A DNA stretch of 64,000 bases from Bartonella sp. ML69XJBT (GTDB lineage Bacteria > Pseudomonadota > Alphaproteobacteria > Rhizobiales > Rhizobiaceae): contig NZ_JAQITB010000003.1 in assembly GCF_028618515.1 (NCBI RefSeq), forward strand, positions 62,001-126,000, in the 5' to 3' direction. The notes below the pieces were generated by a model. The model was not told where the DNA came from. It ran no database searches and saw only the letters and a list, made by a program, of their open reading frames with translations. The translations under genes and the position numbers were made by a program. The number at the start of each line of letters is the position of its first letter. The stretch's first letter is position 1. Shown here piece by piece: positions 32,454-40,977 of this stretch.

Positions 32454-33059
32454 TTAAAGATTTGTTCTTGCTTGTAAGGCTGCTGCTAAAGTTCCATCAT
32501 CAAGATAATCAAGCTCACCTCCTACAGGCACTCCATGGGCAAGTCGGGTCACTTTAACTGAAAAGTTGGAAAGCTGATCTGTGATATAGTGCGCTGTCGT
32601 TTGTCCCTCAACAGTAGCATTGACAGCCAGAATAATCTCTATAATTGAATTTTGTACAACGCGTTGTATTAAAGAAGTGATATTAAGTTCATCAGGGCCT
32701 ATTCCATCTAAGGGAGAAAGACGTCCACCTAGTACATGATAACGTGCGGCGAGAGTTTTTGCACGCTCTAAAGCCCACAGATCAGCGATATCCTCAACAA
32801 CAATAATTGTTGTATCATCACGGCGTGGATCTGTACAAATCGAACAAGGATCAATTGTATCTACATTTCCACAAATAGAACAAATGCAAACTTTATTTAC
32901 AGTTTCCTGTATTGCTGCTCCCAAAGGTTCCAGCAGTGTTTCCTTTTTTTTGATAAGGTAAAGTGCTGCACGGCGGGCAGAGCGTGGACCAAGACCTGGT
33001 AACCGTGCTAAAAGTTGAATAAGACGCTCGATTTCAGGTCCTGCAATGTGTTTAGACAT
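32454..33059 (-). CDS. recR: Recombination mediator RecR
   Basis: RecFOR pathway protein for gap repair, 201 residues. A helix-hairpin-helix N-terminus ([11 protein letters not shown]), a four-Cys zinc finger (C-S-I-C-G-N through C-S-I-C) and a Toprim domain are in order. It lies downstream of ybaB in the conserved dnaX-ybaB-recR unit. Confidence 0.96.
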   Translation of the reverse strand: MSKHIAGPEIERLIQLLARLPGLGPRSARRAALYLIKKKETLLEPLGAAIQETVNKVCICSICGNVDTIDPCSICTDPRRDDTTIIVVEDIADLWALERAKTLAARYHVLGGRLSPLDGIGPDELNITSLIQRVVQNSIIEIILAVNATVEGQTTAHYITDQLSNFSVKVTRLAHGVPVGGELDYLDDGTLAAALQARTNL

Positions 33060-33095
33060 ATTGTTGTCCCATGGGATTAAATAAAATATGCTTCA

Positions 33096-33419
33096 TTAAA
33101 ATGGTAGTTTGAAACCTGATGGAAGCGGTAATCCTGCTGTTATACTTTTGGTTTTTTCTGCTACAATAGCTTCCATCTTTGCTTTGGCTTCATTATAGGC
33201 TGCCATAATGAGATCTTCAAGGACTTCAACTTCCTCAGGCGTAAGTAGTGAAGGATCAATGTGAACCGCCGTTATAACATTTTGGCCGTTTAAAGTGATG
33301 TTGACAAGTCCTCCTCCAGCAGAACCCATGACTTCAATTTTTTTCAGTTCCTCCTGAATTGTTTGCATTTTTTCTTGCATTTCTTTGGCTTTTTTCATCA
33401 TGCTCATCATGTCACGCAT
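33096..33419 (-). CDS. YbaB/EbfC nucleoid-associated protein
   Basis: Small DNA-binding protein of 107 residues, Met/Lys-rich at the N-terminus, with the family's [10 protein letters not shown] block. It lies 14 bp after dnaX and 36 bp before recR, the standard position. It binds DNA as a dimer in other bacteria; its exact role is unclear. Confidence 0.93.
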   Translation of the reverse strand: MRDMMSMMKKAKEMQEKMQTIQEELKKIEVMGSAGGGLVNITLNGQNVITAVHIDPSLLTPEEVEVLEDLIMAAYNEAKAKMEAIVAEKTKSITAGLPLPSGFKLPF

Positions 33420-33433
33420 AGAAATGGGTATCC

Positions 33434-35374
33434 TTATTCATCATTAGTTTCACGTTCATTTTCAAAAGTATCAATATTTCTAAAGCTATTAGATGGTAAA
33501 TCAAGGTCATTTTCTTGTTTATTCAGGCGAATATCGACAATTTTCGCTTCTGGGAAATGGTTAAGTATTTTTGCGATATCAGGATCTGTTTCTGCATTGG
33601 AAAAAAGAGTCTTTTGGACAGCTATACTTTCTTCCTGTAAGGTTGGTCCTCCCCCTTCACTGACAAAGGTTACAGTCCAGCGTTTTTTTGTCCATTGAAA
33701 AAGCATTTTTTCTATATCACAAGCAAGTGAATGTGGAGCGTCTTCAGAAAGCCTCAAGGTAATATGCCCTGGTTTAAAGGAAACAGGATGCACAAATTCT
33801 TTAATAAGGAGTTTGAAAGGCATCTCATTATACTGTTCAGCTAATTTAACAATATCGTGCAAGGAATTGATAACAGTGGTTTGCGATACAGTAATTTCTT
33901 CTGCATTCCTCCTAGAGGAATGTGATAAATGCGTAATATCTTCAGAAAGCTTAACAGACTTTGAAGTTTCAAGAGTGTCTGTTATTTCAGGAGTGTTGGT
34001 ACTTTCAAAAACTTGAGTTTTAGCTGTCTCTTTTTCTTGTAAGGAGTGGCTAAGTTGTTTGCCTACGGATGGTTTGAAATCAGATTGATTAGCTGGCACG
34101 TTTGAAACGTTTTGGGAAGAATCGGCATATAGAGTTGTTACTTTTGTCGTATTATTTGCATTTGTGGACTCTTGATGAGATGCGTTTGGGACGATTGTGA
34201 GAGATGTTTTTTCTTGGCTAAGTTTTTTTAAGGCTTCATCAAGAGTAGGCAAATCAGCAGTGTGAGCAAGGCGAATAAGCAACATTTCAGTAGCTTGAAG
34301 TGGGTGCGCTGTCTGACTTACCTCTTGTAAGCCTTTGAGTAACATTTGCCAATTTCGAGATAACACAGGGACGGAAAGTTTTTGTGAAAAGCTTAAGCTT
34401 CTTAAGCGTTCCTCTTCGGTCAGTGAGAGATCTTCGGCTATCTCTGGAGTAAAACGGAGACGTGTGACCAGATGATTGAAATCGGCTAATTCTGTCAATA
34501 TCGTGAGAGGATCAGCCCCTGCATCATATTGGCTACGTAATTCATGCAAGGCATTTACAACGTTGCCCTTCATGATGAATTCAAAGAGATCAATAATACG
34601 TGCTTGATCAGCTAGCCCTAGCATTGCACGCACTGCAACAGCACTAACATTCCCATTGCTATGAGCAATTGCTTGATCAAAAATGGATAATGCATCACGT
34701 ACAGAGCCTTCTGCAGCACGAGCAATCATGGAGAGCGCTTGCTCTTCCACTTCTACCTTTTCATATTTTGCAATTTGGTACAAATGTGTACTCAAAACTT
34801 TTGCTTCAACACGTCGTAAGTCAAAACGCTGACAACGTGAAAGAATGGTAATAGGAACTTTGCGAATTTCTGTCGTTGCAAAAATAAATTTTACATGCGC
34901 TGGTGGTTCTTCAAGTGTTTTTAAGAGACCATTAAATGCCTGCGTTGAGAGCATATGCACTTCATCAATAATATAAACTTTATAGCGAGCAGAAACAGGA
35001 CGATAACGTATTTGTTCAATGATTTCACGAATATCATCAATACCCGTATGCGAAGCCGCATCCATTTCTATAACATCGATATGGCGTCCTTCAATGATTT
35101 GTGTGCAATGTTCACCAAGTGTATTTAATACGGTTGTTGGTTGGTCAATATCTTTTGTTTTGTAATTGAGTGCACGTGCCAAAATACGTGCTGTGGTTGT
35201 TTTGCCAACTCCACGAATTCCTGTTAGCATCCACGCTTGTGCAATGCGACCTGTTTCAAAGGCATTTGTAAGGGTACGCACCATAGCTTCTTGACCAATA
35301 AGGTCAGAGAAATTTTGAGGCCGATATTTGCGAGCAAGAACACGATAGGTTGTTTCTACCGGCATATTTTCCAT
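33434..35374 (-). CDS. dnaX: DNA polymerase III subunit tau (gamma/tau)
   Basis: Clamp-loader ATPase, 646 residues. P-loop [12 protein letters not shown] (about 53-64), D-E-V-H-M-L and the S-R-C arginine finger lie in domains I-II; domain III ends near residue 375; a variable Ser/Thr-rich linker and tau C-terminal domains follow. The ATG at 35374 is preferred to the in-frame TTG at 35386. The family's four-Cys zinc module is largely absent. A seven-A run at residues 382-384 could produce a 385-residue gamma form (see the separate entry). Confidence 0.95.
   Translation of the reverse strand: MENMPVETTYRVLARKYRPQNFSDLIGQEAMVRTLTNAFETGRIAQAWMLTGIRGVGKTTTARILARALNYKTKDIDQPTTVLNTLGEHCTQIIEGRHIDVIEMDAASHTGIDDIREIIEQIRYRPVSARYKVYIIDEVHMLSTQAFNGLLKTLEEPPAHVKFIFATTEIRKVPITILSRCQRFDLRRVEAKVLSTHLYQIAKYEKVEVEEQALSMIARAAEGSVRDALSIFDQAIAHSNGNVSAVAVRAMLGLADQARIIDLFEFIMKGNVVNALHELRSQYDAGADPLTILTELADFNHLVTRLRFTPEIAEDLSLTEEERLRSLSFSQKLSVPVLSRNWQMLLKGLQEVSQTAHPLQATEMLLIRLAHTADLPTLDEALKKLSQEKTSLTIVPNASHQESTNANNTTKVTTLYADSSQNVSNVPANQSDFKPSVGKQLSHSLQEKETAKTQVFESTNTPEITDTLETSKSVKLSEDITHLSHSSRRNAEEITVSQTTVINSLHDIVKLAEQYNEMPFKLLIKEFVHPVSFKPGHITLRLSEDAPHSLACDIEKMLFQWTKKRWTVTFVSEGGGPTLQEESIAVQKTLFSNAETDPDIAKILNHFPEAKIVDIRLNKQENDLDLPSNSFRNIDTFENERETNDE
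34223..34229 (-). other. Candidate dnaX slippery site (A7)
   Basis: In the dnaX frame the minus strand reads TTA-AAA-AAA-CTT-AGC. A -1 slip on the seven A residues changes the next codons to ACT-TAG, a stop two codons later. The product would be a 385-residue protein ending just after clamp-loader domain III, as in E. coli gamma. Transcriptional slippage on the run would have a similar effect. No strong downstream stem was identified by eye. Confidence 0.45.
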
Positions 35375-35610
35375 CAACGATTCCAACTTTGAAGCTCTTT
35401 ATGCGTATAGTTCGATAATACAAAGGCACAGATTAATATCATAGTCTAATATAAAAGGATTTTTTCTCAATCAATTTATTTTTTGAAGGAATAGGACAAT
35501 TTTCTTAAAGACAGCCCCAAACCTTTTATTGGCTTCTTGCACAACGCTGCTTTGAAAATTGAAAACACTTCACGAAGAAACAAAAAAAACGTAATTTACA
35601 GAAAGAAGTA

Positions 35611-35706
35611 GGAGGCTGGTACAATGACCCGTACAAAAACCCGTTGGGGCTGCTTCTTTCCAGACCTGACCCAGTTGGCGAGCAGTTCGTCCATCACCAA
35701 CCTCCC
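35611..35706 (-). ncRNA. ffs: 4.5S signal recognition particle RNA
   Basis: The apical domain that binds Ffh is nearly invariant: on the minus strand GGTCAGGTCTGGAAAGAAGC, the standard tetraloop-internal loop segment with two changes from E. coli (C to T and G to A). The ends pair: GGAGGTTGGT at the 5' end with ACCAGCCTCC at the 3' end (nine Watson-Crick pairs and one GU). The resulting rod is about 96 nt. The position just upstream of dnaX on the same strand is common. Ends are estimated from the closing stem. Confidence 0.93.
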
Positions 35707-36841
35707 ATGCTCATATTGTCGATTTAAAATGAAAAATCAAGCTAAGAAACAAGAAATATGCTGCGAACAATGAAGAATTTTTCCTTTGTGCTTCATTCTG
35801 GTATTATGGGCGACAAGGGTGATGGAGATTCATCAATTTTTATGGGAAGAGCGCATTCTATTTGATTTGCTATGAACAAGATGGTTATATTGTTCGACAT
35901 TAAGGAGATGTTTATTGACTAAAGTTTCGTTAAAGGAGGAGGAATTTATTTTTTTGAATTTCTTTAAGCAAAGAAGCCTGTGCTTGTCGCAAGAGCTTCA
36001 CAATTAAATCTTCTTATCCATTGCAACATGAACTGTTGGCACGTCTATGAAATTTTTAAATGGTTTGTTCTAAGAAGATTTAAGCAGCATTCAAAAAAAT
36101 ATTAGAATCAATGTATCAAGAATCTCTATGCGAATAGACACATGTTTGAAAATCTTATTTCAAAGCTTTATCTAGTTATACTGTAAAACACTATCATTTA
36201 AGGTGAGGTGATATAAGGTATGTAAAACTTTACACATTAAGTATTTTAAAGCAATGGTGTGAATATTTAGGGCAGAGCTTGCACGTAGATTCTTGTAGAA
36301 ATGAAATACATTGAGTGGTTAGCAGGTGGCAACCGTGAGATAAGAAGCTTGATTTTTTATAGACGGATATGATTAGAAATCTTCGTCTTTTGAAGTGGGA
36401 GGAGGTAACCAATTTTACATTGCGTACCTTAAAAAGTTTAATAGAAATAGTAAGTTATACCTTATGAAACTTGTTGTCATATTCTCTCAAGGCATGATAA
36501 AAAAATGCAGGAGCAAAAAGAAGTAGATAGGTGATTTAATAAGTTAAATTATAAAGAGAGTTTATAGCATTTTAAGATGATCTTCATGGCAAGGATGAAT
36601 GCAATATTCTCATTTTAAAATACTCTGATAATCAAAATACAAAATAATTCATTGGCAGCAAAAGGCGTTCACTATTCAGTTTTTTTATTTTATTTTTCTG
36701 AACAGCGTGATTTTACGAACCAAGCACAAAGTTTAATCTCCCTAAAAATCAAGCGTTGATAATGTACAACGCTTGATTTCAAAAAAGCTTACTCCAGCAT
36801 TGTTATAAAATCATGCAAGCCCAGGTATTGTTAGAATATTA
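35707..36841. other. Gene-free region, about 1.1 kb
   Basis: No protein family recognised in any frame; the longest minus-strand frame (36230-36412) is short and low complexity. Short coding-like fragments interrupted by stops suggest an eroded gene, but no parent can be named. It ends with the terminator of the downstream secreted-protein gene. Confidence 0.4.
36746..36779 (-). terminator. Terminator of the small secreted protein gene
   Basis: A perfect 13-bp stem (AAATCAAGCGTTG with CAACGCTTGATTT) around an 8-nt loop; on the minus strand it runs into five T. It lies about 60 bp after the stop at 36842. Confidence 0.85.
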
Positions 36842-37252
36842 TTAATTGTAATCCCCTGTATCACAGTCTATTCCAATAATTTTTTTCTTAGTAATATTTT
36901 TAAAAATATAATGTCCTGATGATGGAAAACTTATATGGAGAGATTTTATACCTTTGAGTGTAAAGAGCTTATGTTCTTTATCATGTTTTATTTTCTTTTC
37001 ATCATCCGCAACAATTTTAAGTTTGTCCAAGTCAGAAGGGGAAGAGTACGATAAAGAAAAGGATGCTTTTTTAGGTTTAAATGCTTTGCAAGCATATTCA
37101 ACACCTTGATGCATTGTATTATCGGGCGTACCAATAGTAACACTTTCACTTGGCGCAAAATTCCACGCTCTCTCACCAAATCCAGCAAATGCAACATTGG
37201 AGCACGCGAGAATATTGACGGCGAATAATCCTTGAGTGATAATTTTTTTCAT
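36842..37252 (-). CDS. Small secreted protein of unknown function
   Basis: The ATG at 37252 follows AAGGGAAAAATA and opens with a signal peptide (M-K-K-I-I-T-Q-G-L-F-A-V-N-I-L-A) with probable cleavage after A-F-A, leaving a mature chain of about 113 residues. The mature part is Lys-rich with two Cys and no recognised domain. It has its own terminator and long gaps on both sides, so it is a single-gene unit. Periplasmic or outer-membrane location is inferred. The longer frame from 37318 lacks support. Confidence 0.7.
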   Translation of the reverse strand: MKKIITQGLFAVNILACSNVAFAGFGERAWNFAPSESVTIGTPDNTMHQGVEYACKAFKPKKASFSLSYSSPSDLDKLKIVADDEKKIKHDKEHKLFTLKGIKSLHISFPSSGHYIFKNITKKKIIGIDCDTGDYN

Positions 37253-37761
37253 TATTTTTCCCTTTTGTTCTAAAATAGGGTTAATCATAAAGGAGTTTTC
37301 ATCAATATAAAAGATCAAATTTTACTATGAAAAACAGGGCAAAATTGCAGTTTTTAGCTTTATAAAAATCGTTTTGATATTGCTTGAATTCAAGACAATT
37401 TAAATTATTCCTGTTTGATGTCTTCTAAAAGAAATTTCAATGGTTGTGTTAGCTTAGTTGGGAGATTGGCGCGCATCCCTTTAAAATAAATTGCCATAGA
37501 TGATACATATCTTTCCAAAGAGCTTTTTGTATGGGAGAAATAGGATTGCTAAGGCAAATTTTGCCTTTGTGCTTGTATTTTTTCTCCTGCCGAATTTATG
37601 TTCTTTTACTTATATATGTTATTCATGGAAAATATTATCCGGAAAATTGAAAATGTCCATGAAGTGGTGGGATAGCTCATTTTTTCAGTGTTTATGATAA
37701 AGTTATGTTAGCAAGAAAAGAGCCTGCCTTGTCTATGAAAAGTGATACAATTGAATTATTT
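37253..37761. other. Intergenic region, about 510 bp
   Basis: Between the secreted-protein gene and the end of pheA. A plus-strand frame at 37500-37697 shows no ribosome site or family. Nothing else is recognised. Confidence 0.4.
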
Positions 37762-38622
37762 TCATAGAGGTGTGCGATCGTTTTGAGCCGGATAAATGCC
37801 GATAATGCGAAGTTCAGCAGAGAAGAAAGATAGCTCTTCTAAAGCAAGTTGCATCATGGGATCTTCAGGATGTCCTTCGATGTCAACAAAAAATTGTGTT
37901 GCATTGAAATTTCCACCAATTTGATAGCTTTCTAATTTTGTCATATTGATGCCGTTTGTGGCAAATCCTCCTAGAGCTTTATAAAGAGCAGCGGGCACAT
38001 TGCGCACGCGAAAAAGAAGGCTAGTGATAATTTTTTCACCATTTTGTGGTTTAGGCACAGAGCGTTGAGAACGCGAAAGGATGACAAAACGAGTAATATT
38101 ACGAGGATTATCTTCTACATTTCTTTCAAGAACATCAAGCCCATAGAGTTCTGCTGCGATGAGAGGAGCCAAAGCTGCTTGTGAACGCTTTGCATTTTGT
38201 TTAATAAATTTTGCAGCTCCAGCGGTATCAGGTGAAACAACAGGGAGCCAGCCATTTTTTCGTATGATTTTCCGGCATTGTGCAAGGGCATGCGTATGGC
38301 TATGAACGGTTTTAATTTCATCATGCGTAACGCCAGGTAAAACCATGAGTTGAAAATGAATAGGCAAAAAATATTCATCAATAATATAGAGGGATGATTG
38401 TGGTAAAAGATGATGAATATCCGCAACACGGCCAGCAAGAGTATTTTCAATAGGGATCATAGCAAGATCAGCTTGCTCACTTTCCACTAAGTTAAGGGCC
38501 TCTTCAAATGTTGCTGAGGGTACAGCATCCATATCAGGGAACATATTGGAGCAAGCGATATGAGAATTGGCACCATATTCCCCTTGGAAAGAGATTTTAT
38601 TGGTTTTCTTAAGTGCTTTCAT
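37762..38622 (-). CDS. pheA: Prephenate dehydratase
   Basis: Monofunctional prephenate dehydratase of phenylalanine synthesis, 286 residues. The catalytic domain has the diagnostic N-I-T-R-F (Thr-Arg) motif near residue 175; the C-terminal ACT domain contains the E-S-Y regulatory motif (L-E-S-Y-Q-I-G-G), so feedback inhibition by phenylalanine is likely. It overlaps kdsB by 4 bp. Confidence 0.94.
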   Translation of the reverse strand: MKALKKTNKISFQGEYGANSHIACSNMFPDMDAVPSATFEEALNLVESEQADLAMIPIENTLAGRVADIHHLLPQSSLYIIDEYFLPIHFQLMVLPGVTHDEIKTVHSHTHALAQCRKIIRKNGWLPVVSPDTAGAAKFIKQNAKRSQAALAPLIAAELYGLDVLERNVEDNPRNITRFVILSRSQRSVPKPQNGEKIITSLLFRVRNVPAALYKALGGFATNGINMTKLESYQIGGNFNATQFFVDIEGHPEDPMMQLALEELSFFSAELRIIGIYPAQNDRTPL

Positions 38623-39350
38623 GCTAAAATCTTACGTACTCTTTCAAGGTCACTTTGTGTATCAACGCTTAAGGGAATAGTGTCGATGATTTCTACATCG
38701 ATACGCATATTATGCTCTAATGCGCGTAATTGTTCAAGTTTTTCACGTTGTTCAAGTGGAGAAGGTTTTAGCGCCACAAATTTCTCCAATGCTCCACGCC
38801 GATAAGCATATATCCCAATATGATGGTAAAGGGGACCATCTCCATAAGGCGCGGTTGCGCGGGTAAAGTAAAGAGCACGAAGGCGATTTTGAGAAAGTGG
38901 TGAACCAATAATTTTGACCACATTCGGATCTCTCTTTTCATTTTCTTCATTGATTTTAGCAGCCAAGGTTGCAATATCAGTGAAGCTATTTTCCAAAGGG
39001 CGCAAAGCACTGATAATTTCATAGGGCGTTATTGTTGGCAGATCACCTTGTACATTCAAAATGGTATTGTAGCGTTGTTCAGGATCAATATGCATTAAAG
39101 CTTCATAAATGCGATCAGAACCAGATTTATGATCGCCACATGTTATGATACATTCATGTCCATAAGCTGTAACGGCTTTGGCGATATCATTATGATCTGT
39201 TGCTACGAGAGTCCGTCCGATTGCAGCTTTTTTCGCTTGTTCAGCAACATGAACAATCATAGGCTTTCCAGAAATCTCAGCGAGAGCTTTTTGGGGTAGA
39301 CGGGTTGAGCCCATACGGGCGGGAATAAGAATAATTGGTTCAAGCGTCAT
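38619..39350 (-). CDS. kdsB: 3-deoxy-manno-octulosonate cytidylyltransferase
   Basis: Activates KDO to CMP-KDO for lipopolysaccharide core synthesis. The N-terminus [11 protein letters not shown] is the nucleotide-binding signature; N-V-Q-G-D-L-P carries the metal Asp. It is 243 residues. The kdsB-pheA pair, with a divergent cytochrome c gene, is a conserved rhizobial arrangement. Confidence 0.95.
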   Translation of the reverse strand: MTLEPIILIPARMGSTRLPQKALAEISGKPMIVHVAEQAKKAAIGRTLVATDHNDIAKAVTAYGHECIITCGDHKSGSDRIYEALMHIDPEQRYNTILNVQGDLPTITPYEIISALRPLENSFTDIATLAAKINEENEKRDPNVVKIIGSPLSQNRLRALYFTRATAPYGDGPLYHHIGIYAYRRGALEKFVALKPSPLEQREKLEQLRALEHNMRIDVEIIDTIPLSVDTQSDLERVRKILA

Positions 39351-39453
39351 TACAAAGTTCCAAATGCCATTGTGACGTATTTATAATGTTGTATGTTATA
39401 AGGAAAGAGCTTAAACTAGGAATGGTAATGAAAAGATGAACGTTTAAGTTTTT

Positions 39454-40026
39454 ATGAATCGCTCAACAGTTGTTTATTTTGTGGTTTCTTGCCTCTTTGT
39501 CTTGATTGTTTTGCTGGGAATTTCCACACTTAGCGATATAGTCTATGATAACTCTCCATCGGTTCAACATTCTTATACGGTAACAAAAATTGATACATCC
39601 AAGGGAAAACAACAGGTATCGAGTCCTTCTTTATCATTAAATGAGCGTCTTCAACGGGGTAATCTTGAAAATGGGCGTAAAATTTTTCGCCAATGTGCTA
39701 TATGCCATATCTCGGGACGCAATGAAGCTGGTCGTGTTGGTCCAGTTCTTTGGGACATAGTGAATCGTCCTTTAGCCGCGTCACCAAGCTTTGCTTATTC
39801 ACGGGCATTGCGTGCAAATTCTCATCAAAGGTGGGATTTTACAAATTTAGATCGTTATCTACAATCACCACGTAGAGCATTTCCAGGAACAACGATGTCT
39901 TTTCGTGGGATAAAAAATGATCAAGATCGTGCAGATCTTTTGCTTTATTTACGCAGTTTATCTGATAACCCCATTCCTTTACCAATGGATAATAAAGAAG
40001 ACAAACAAGATCAGACCAAAGATTAA
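39454..40026 (+). CDS. Membrane-anchored cytochrome c (CycM type)
   Basis: Class I cytochrome c, 190 residues, with one N-terminal transmembrane anchor (about 8-28) that is not cleaved and a periplasmic haem domain. Haem attachment is C-A-I-C-H (about 80-84); the axial Met is in F-P-G-T-T-M-S-F near 150. It probably carries electrons to a terminal oxidase. It is divergent from kdsB and ends with a charged tail. Confidence 0.9.
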   Translation: MNRSTVVYFVVSCLFVLIVLLGISTLSDIVYDNSPSVQHSYTVTKIDTSKGKQQVSSPSLSLNERLQRGNLENGRKIFRQCAICHISGRNEAGRVGPVLWDIVNRPLAASPSFAYSRALRANSHQRWDFTNLDRYLQSPRRAFPGTTMSFRGIKNDQDRADLLLYLRSLSDNPIPLPMDNKEDKQDQTKD

Positions 40027-40310
40027 GCTATTTCAGAAGTAAATCATTTTAGAAAGAGACGTGATTGATTTTTAGATTTTTATTTTTTTTGAGTATTCCG
40101 ATGTGCTTTTAATCCACTCAATTCATCTGCCTTTATTGCATAGTGGAATCCGCTACATAAGAATTATGCAGATATTTATCCTTAACGCATTGGTTTATTA
40201 TTAGCATGCGATAGTTTTTTATTATAAAAATATTCCATTAATACTTTAAGATTTATGCGGTTAATGATGCTGAAAAAAGCAATTTAATTTTTCAGATTAC
40301 ATCGTCTCGT

Positions 40311-40346
40311 TAACATGTTTTTATTCTTAAGAGTAAAAACATGTTA
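40311..40346. repeat. 36-bp near-perfect palindrome centred on CTTAAG
   Basis: Seventeen of eighteen base pairs match; the only exception is a T-G pair at 40324/40333. The outer arms read TAACATGTTTTTA and TAAAAACATGTTA. As RNA it would fold on either strand. It could be a bidirectional terminator for cytochrome c or a dimeric protein site. Confidence 0.8.
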
Positions 40347-40528
40347 CTTAAATTTTATCCATTAAAGAAGTGGGAGTGCATTGAATTTAATAGCACTTGG
40401 AAATTGGGCATGAGTGACAAATATTTTTCCATTTCCATTTCTTTTTCCTCTCTTGTTAGTAATAAAACAAAATATGCCCATAAGTGTGTTGGATAAAAAT
40501 AATTAGCAAATTAGAAAACACAAACACT

Positions 40529-40552
40529 AAAAAACTCCCTTGAGAGTTTTTT
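40529..40552 (+). terminator. Orphan intrinsic terminator
   Basis: AAAAAACTC pairs with GAGTTTTTT over a 6-nt loop, with the T-run continuing to 40554. It is 500 bp downstream of the cytochrome c stop, with no gene between, so it may end an unrecognised RNA or mark a lost gene. Confidence 0.55.
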
Positions 40553-40748
40553 TTGAAAACAAAATTGATATCATCTCTATATTAGCCCCTATCAAAGGGA
40601 GTAAATAAATATTTTAAAGGGTAAATCATTTGAATTTTGTTAAAGTTAGCAATAAATTATTCTAGGAATAAAGCGTGATAAGAACACGTTTTGCTTATCT
40701 TTCGAATATAAAAGAGAGTTCTAATTATGTATTGTTTCTTTTCTATTT

Positions 40749-40777
40749 TTGAAGGAGTTTCATGAATATTTTATAAA
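40749..40777 (+). promoter_or_regulatory. Candidate sigma-70 promoter for the mcc-like operon
   Basis: TTGAAG (40749-40754) and TATAAA (40772-40777) are separated by 17 bp, close to consensus. Transcription would begin near 40784, about 85 nt before the heptapeptide gene. A four-codon frame with AAGGAG (40762-40776, M-N-I-L) overlaps it and may be chance. Confidence 0.45.
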
Positions 40778-40869
40778 ATTATTCACTCTCTGTCATAAAA
40801 GTGTACTGACAATTAATATTTTTTTATAGACAATTGGAAAATAACAAAAGAGATTAAGGGGAGGGTGTT

Positions 40870-40893
40870 ATGGATCATATATTTTGTAACTAA
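40870..40893 (+). CDS. mccA: Microcin C-like heptapeptide precursor (MccA-type)
   Basis: Seven codons, M-D-H-I-F-C-N, then TAA. Length and C-terminal Asn are those of E. coli MccA (M-R-T-G-N-A-N), whose terminal Asn is converted by MccB to an aspartyl-AMP phosphoramidate. A very strong ribosome site (GGGGAGGG, 40858-40865) ends four bases before the ATG. A U-tailed hairpin follows, then mccB and mccC. An ORF this short would not be called alone; context makes it convincing. The internal Cys is unusual and could affect uptake or stability (inference). Confidence 0.82.
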   Translation: MDHIFCN

Positions 40894-40912
40894 TGAATAA
40901 TTTAAAAGAATT

Positions 40913-40943
40913 CTTTTTCCTGTGACAATTTCTCAGGGAAGAG
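40913..40943 (+). terminator. Hairpin between mccA-like and mccB (attenuator/terminator)
   Basis: A 10-bp stem (CTTTTTCCTG at 40913-40922 with CAGGGAAGAG at 40934-40943; two GU pairs) and an 11-nt loop, followed by TTTGTTTTG. A partial terminator here would give abundant short mccA message and less mccBC message, the pattern known for the E. coli operon. Confidence 0.7.
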
Positions 40944-40977
40944 TTTGTTTTGATGAGTACATGTGGGGGGAGAATGT

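Larger units (their letters stand above)
40027..40869. other. Noncoding region upstream of the mcc-like operon, about 840 bp
   Basis: No protein-coding gene recognised. It holds a 36-bp near-palindrome (40311-40346), an orphan T-tailed hairpin (40529-40552) and a candidate promoter (40749-40777), each listed separately. High AT content and the lack of open frames suggest regulatory sequence plus decay. Confidence 0.5.
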
